Source: Streptomyces hundungensis (GTDB taxonomy: Bacteria > Actinomycetota > Actinomycetes > Streptomycetales > Streptomycetaceae). Taken from it: DNA of 64,000 bases. The stretch lies in assembly GCF_003627815.1 (NCBI RefSeq), contig NZ_CP032698.1, forward strand, positions 6,634,001 through 6,698,000, written 5' to 3'. The notes under the pieces were generated by a model. The model made no database searches. It was given only the letters and a program-made list of their open reading frames with translations, and had not been told where the DNA came from. The first letter of the stretch is position 1. Each line of letters opens with the position of its first letter. The translations under genes were made by a program, and so were the position numbers. Shown one piece after another: positions 61,116-64,000 of the stretch.

Positions 61116-64000
61116 ATGACCGGCTTCACGCATCTGCACACCGTGTCCGGGTTCTCCCTGCGGTACGGGGCCTCCCACCCGGAGCGGCTGGCCGAGCGTG
61201 CCGTCGAACGCGGCATGGACGCGCTCGCGCTGACCGACCGGGACACCCTCGCGGGCACGGTCCGCTTCGCCAAGGCCTGCGCCAAGGCCGGCATCCGGCC
61301 GCTGTTCGGAGCCGAGCTCGCGGTGCCGGAACACCTCGGCGGCCCCGGGCCCGCCCGGGGCCAGGCCCGGCGCACACCCGTGCGCGGCGGCGCCTTCCTC
61401 GACGAATCCGCCCCCCGGGCGACCTTCCTCGCCCGGGACGGCGCGGCCGGCTGGGCCGAGCTCTGCCGTCTGGTCAGCGCCGCGCACACCGGCGGGGGCC
61501 GCCCCCTCCTGGCCCACGCCGACCTGCCCGCCCAGGGGCTCACCGTGCTGCTCGGCCCGGCCTCCGACGTCGGCCGCGCGTTGAGCGCCGGGCGCCCCGA
61601 CCGGGCCGCGAAGCTGCTCGCACCCTGGCGGGAGCTCTACGGCGACGCGCTCCGCCTCGAAGCCGTCCACCACGGGCTCACGGGGACGGGCCCCGGCTCC
61701 CTGCGGCTCGCCGCACGCACCGTCGGCCTCGCCGCCGAACAGGGCGTACGCGCCGTCCTGACCAACGCCGCCCGTTACGCCGACCCCGGCCAGGGCCCGG
61801 TCGCCGATGTGCTGGACGCGGCCCGGCGCCTGGTGCCGGTGCGGCCGCCGTTCGACAGCGGGGAGCGCTGGCTCAAGGGGCCGGACGCCATGTTCAAGAT
61901 CGCCGAACGGGTCGCAGAGGCGGCCGGCTGGCGGCGCGACGTCGCCCACCGGCTGCTCGCCATGACCGAGGAGACCGCCGCCGAATGCCTGGTCGACCCC
62001 CAGGACGACCTCGGCATCAAGAGCTTCGCCTACTTCCCCGAACCCCATCTGGTCGGCGCGGCCGACCGCACCCCCCAGCGGGTCCTCGCCTCCCGGGCCG
62101 CGGCCGGAATGGTGCTGCGCGGGTACGAGGGGCGGCGCGCGTACTGGGAGCGGATGCACCACGAGCTGGACATCATCGCGCACTGGGGATTCGCCTCGTA
62201 CTTCCTCACCGTCGCCCAAGTCGTCGACGACGTACGGGAGATGGGCATCCGGGTCGCGGCGCGCGGCTCCGGCGCGGGCTCGCTCGTCAACCACCTGCTC
62301 GGCATCGCCCACGCGGATCCGGTCGAGAGCGGGCTCCTGATGGAGCGCTTCCTGTCCAAGCAGCGGCCGGTGCTGCCCGACATCGACATCGACGTGGAGT
62401 CGGCCCGCCGGCTCGACGTCTACCGCGCGATCATCGACCGCTTCGGCACCGAGCGGGTGGCCGCCGTGGCCATGCCCGAGACCTACCGGGTGCGGCACGC
62501 CATCCGGGACGTGGGCGCCGCCCTGTCCATGGACCCGGCGGTGATCGACAAGATCGCCAAGTCCTTCCCGCACATCCGGGCCCGCGACGCCCGCACCGCC
62601 CTGAAGGAACTGCCCGAACTGCGGTCCCTGGCAGGGGAGATGGAGAAGTACGGCAAGCTCTGGGAGCTCGTCGAGGCGCTGGACGCCCTGCCGCGCGGCA
62701 TCGCCATGCACCCGTGCGGCGTGCTCCTCTCGGACGCCTCGCTGCTGCGCCGCACCCCCGTGGTGCCCACCAGCGGCGAGATCCCCCTGGGTGACGGCCA
62801 GGGAAGCGCCCCCTTCCCCATGTCCCAGTTCGACAAGGAGGACGTGGAGGACCTCGGCCTGCTCAAGCTGGACGTCCTCGGCGTGCGGATGCAGTCCGCG
62901 ATGGCCCACGCGGTCGCCGAGATCGGCCGGGCCACCGGCGAGGAGCTCGACCTCGACGACCCGGCGCAGGTCCCGCCGGGCGACAAGAAGACGTATCGAC
63001 TCATCCAGTCCACCGAGACGTTGGGCTGCTTCCAGATCGAGTCGCCCGGCCAGCGCGACCTGGTCGGCCGGCTCCAGCCGTCCACCTTCCACGACCTCGT
63101 CGTCGACATCTCGCTGTTCCGCCCCGGGCCGGTCGCGGCCGACATGGTGCGCCCGTTCATCGAGGCCCGGCACGGCCGGGCCCCGGTCCGCTTCCCCCAC
63201 CCCGACCTGGCGGACGCGCTGCGCGACACCTATGGGGTGGTCGTCTTCCACGAGCAGATCATCGAGATCGTGAACATCATGACCGGCTGCGGCCGGGGCG
63301 AGGCCGACCGGGTGCGGCGCGGGCTCTCCGACCCGGAGCCGCAGGCGGGCATCAAGGTCTGGTTCGCCCAGCGCGCCGAGGAGCGCGGCTACGCGCCCGA
63401 GGTGATCGCCCGCACCTGGGAGATCGTCGAGGCCTTCGGGTCGTACGGTTTCTGCAAGGCGCACGCCGTCGCGTTCGCCGTGCCGACCTACCAGTCGGCC
63501 TGGCTCAAGGCGCACCACCCGGCCGCCTTCTACGCCGGGCTGCTCACCCACGACCCCGGGATGTACCCCAAGCGCCTGCTGCTCGCGGACGCGCGGCGGC
63601 GCGGGGTGCCGATCCTGCCGGTGGATGTGAACCGGTCCTCGGTCGCCCACACAATCGAACTGGTGTCCGGTACCTGGGGGGTGCGGCTCGCCCTCTGCGA
63701 CGTCCACGGCATCAGCGAGGCCGAGAGCGCCCGCATCGAGGCCGGCCGGCCCTACGCCTCACTGCGCGACTTCTGGCAGCGGGCCAGGCCCGGCCGTCCG
63801 GTCGCCGAACGGCTCGCCCGGATCGGCGCGCTCGACGCGTTCGGCGCCAACCGGCGCGACCTGCTGCTCCACCTGTCCGAACTGCACGGCTCCCGCCGCG
63901 CGGCGGGCGGCCAACTCCCGCTGGACGGAGGCCAGTTGACAGCCCCTGCCGGGCTGCCCGACCTGGACGGGGCGGAGCGGCTCAGCGCCGAACTCGGCGT
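61116..64000 (+). CDS. dnaE2: Error-prone DNA polymerase III alpha subunit DnaE2 (ImuC), 3' end outside the window
   Basis: 961 residues visible, frame open to the last base. PHP domain HLHTVSGFSLRYGASHPERL and DALALTDRDTLAG; polymerase motif VLPDIDIDVES with Asp422, Asp424 and Asp426; third metal-site region LLKLDVLGVRMQS with Asp586; TLGCFQIESPGQRDL and SLFRPGPVAADM; SYGFCKAHAVAFAVPTYQSA. The sequence style and the SOS box mark the mutasome polymerase and not the replicative DnaE1. gtaggaggt precedes ATG 61116. imuA/imuB partners are not upstream and may lie beyond the right edge. Confidence 0.92.
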   Translation, partial: MTGFTHLHTVSGFSLRYGASHPERLAERAVERGMDALALTDRDTLAGTVRFAKACAKAGIRPLFGAELAVPEHLGGPGPARGQARRTPVRGGAFLDESAPRATFLARDGAAGWAELCRLVSAAHTGGGRPLLAHADLPAQGLTVLLGPASDVGRALSAGRPDRAAKLLAPWRELYGDALRLEAVHHGLTGTGPGSLRLAARTVGLAAEQGVRAVLTNAARYADPGQGPVADVLDAARRLVPVRPPFDSGERWLKGPDAMFKIAERVAEAAGWRRDVAHRLLAMTEETAAECLVDPQDDLGIKSFAYFPEPHLVGAADRTPQRVLASRAAAGMVLRGYEGRRAYWERMHHELDIIAHWGFASYFLTVAQVVDDVREMGIRVAARGSGAGSLVNHLLGIAHADPVESGLLMERFLSKQRPVLPDIDIDVESARRLDVYRAIIDRFGTERVAAVAMPETYRVRHAIRDVGAALSMDPAVIDKIAKSFPHIRARDARTALKELPELRSLAGEMEKYGKLWELVEALDALPRGIAMHPCGVLLSDASLLRRTPVVPTSGEIPLGDGQGSAPFPMSQFDKEDVEDLGLLKLDVLGVRMQSAMAHAVAEIGRATGEELDLDDPAQVPPGDKKTYRLIQSTETLGCFQIESPGQRDLVGRLQPSTFHDLVVDISLFRPGPVAADMVRPFIEARHGRAPVRFPHPDLADALRDTYGVVVFHEQIIEIVNIMTGCGRGEADRVRRGLSDPEPQAGIKVWFAQRAEERGYAPEVIARTWEIVEAFGSYGFCKAHAVAFAVPTYQSAWLKAHHPAAFYAGLLTHDPGMYPKRLLLADARRRGVPILPVDVNRSSVAHTIELVSGTWGVRLALCDVHGISEAESARIEAGRPYASLRDFWQRARPGRPVAERLARIGALDAFGANRRDLLLHLSELHGSRRAAGGQLPLDGGQLTAPAGLPDLDGAERLSAELG

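Overview
The window is a stretch of high-GC actinobacterial chromosome with all the marks of a Streptomyces: very high G+C with strong third-position bias, many GTG/TTG starts, 4-bp ATGA/GTGA start-stop overlaps, and a gene order (TPR protein - HAD - tlyA - NAD kinase - recN ... pyrG - nudix - ald - parA - scpA - scpB - rluB ... aroH - tyrA - cmk - plsC - der ... sepF ... dnaE2) that is the conserved core order of Streptomyces and, in part, of Mycobacterium. Both ends cut a gene: an Arg/Asp/Gly-repeat TPR protein enters from the left and an SOS-type DNA polymerase III alpha subunit (dnaE2) leaves on the right.

Layout. 1-4.4 kb: repeat/TPR protein, DUF1015 protein and a HAD-IIA phosphatase that carries an apparent 1-nt frameshift. 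4.5-7.5 kb: a three-gene ferric-siderophore ABC importer behind an iron box that sits on the -10 of a probably leaderless transcript. 7.5-8.1 kb: a gene-free field of nested intergenic repeats. 8.1-13.4 kb: SCP2 protein, tlyA, NAD kinase, recN and a short MraY/WecA-like membrane protein. 13.4-18.7 kb: a second repeat field, a glycosyltransferase, a PucR-type regulator and a GH15 glycosidase. 18.7-25.0 kb: pyrG, an ADP-ribose-type Nudix hydrolase, a STAND/TPR ATPase and alanine dehydrogenase. 25.4-30.0 kb: the chromosome-organisation operon parA - RHH protein - scpA - scpB - rluB. 30.0-33.6 kb: an NAD salvage and ADP-ribose operon (pnuC, nadR, an NrtR-type Nudix regulator, an ADP-ribosylglycohydrolase) with a candidate NrtR operator on its promoter. 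33.6-41.4 kb: nucleotidyltransferase, Rieske lipoprotein, DUF952, then the aroH-tyrA-cmk-plsC-der block and two hypotheticals. 41.7-47.4 kb: a glycosyltransferase pair, an orphan cytochrome oxidase subunit I, an unannotated 35-residue ORF, an I78-type inhibitor and a PAP2 phosphatase. 47.8-52.9 kb: DHA2 transporter, glutaryl-CoA-type acyl-CoA dehydrogenase with a palindromic operator, SepF paralogue and a secreted streptogrisin-type protease.

The most unusual segment is 53.0-58.0 kb. A SLOG-domain nucleotide-sensor gene faces tail-to-tail a SLATT (DUF4231-like) membrane effector, and divergently from the latter runs an FxSxx-type RiPP locus: a 58-residue precursor ending FSSAL, a radical-SAM/SPASM FxsB maturase fused to a HExxH-type hydroxylase domain whose metal motif is destroyed, and a translationally overlapping AAC(3)-fold acetyltransferase. 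The maturase appears to have its own leaderless promoter, and a strong hairpin separates it from the precursor.

All functional statements come from reading motifs and gene order by eye; no database search was run.
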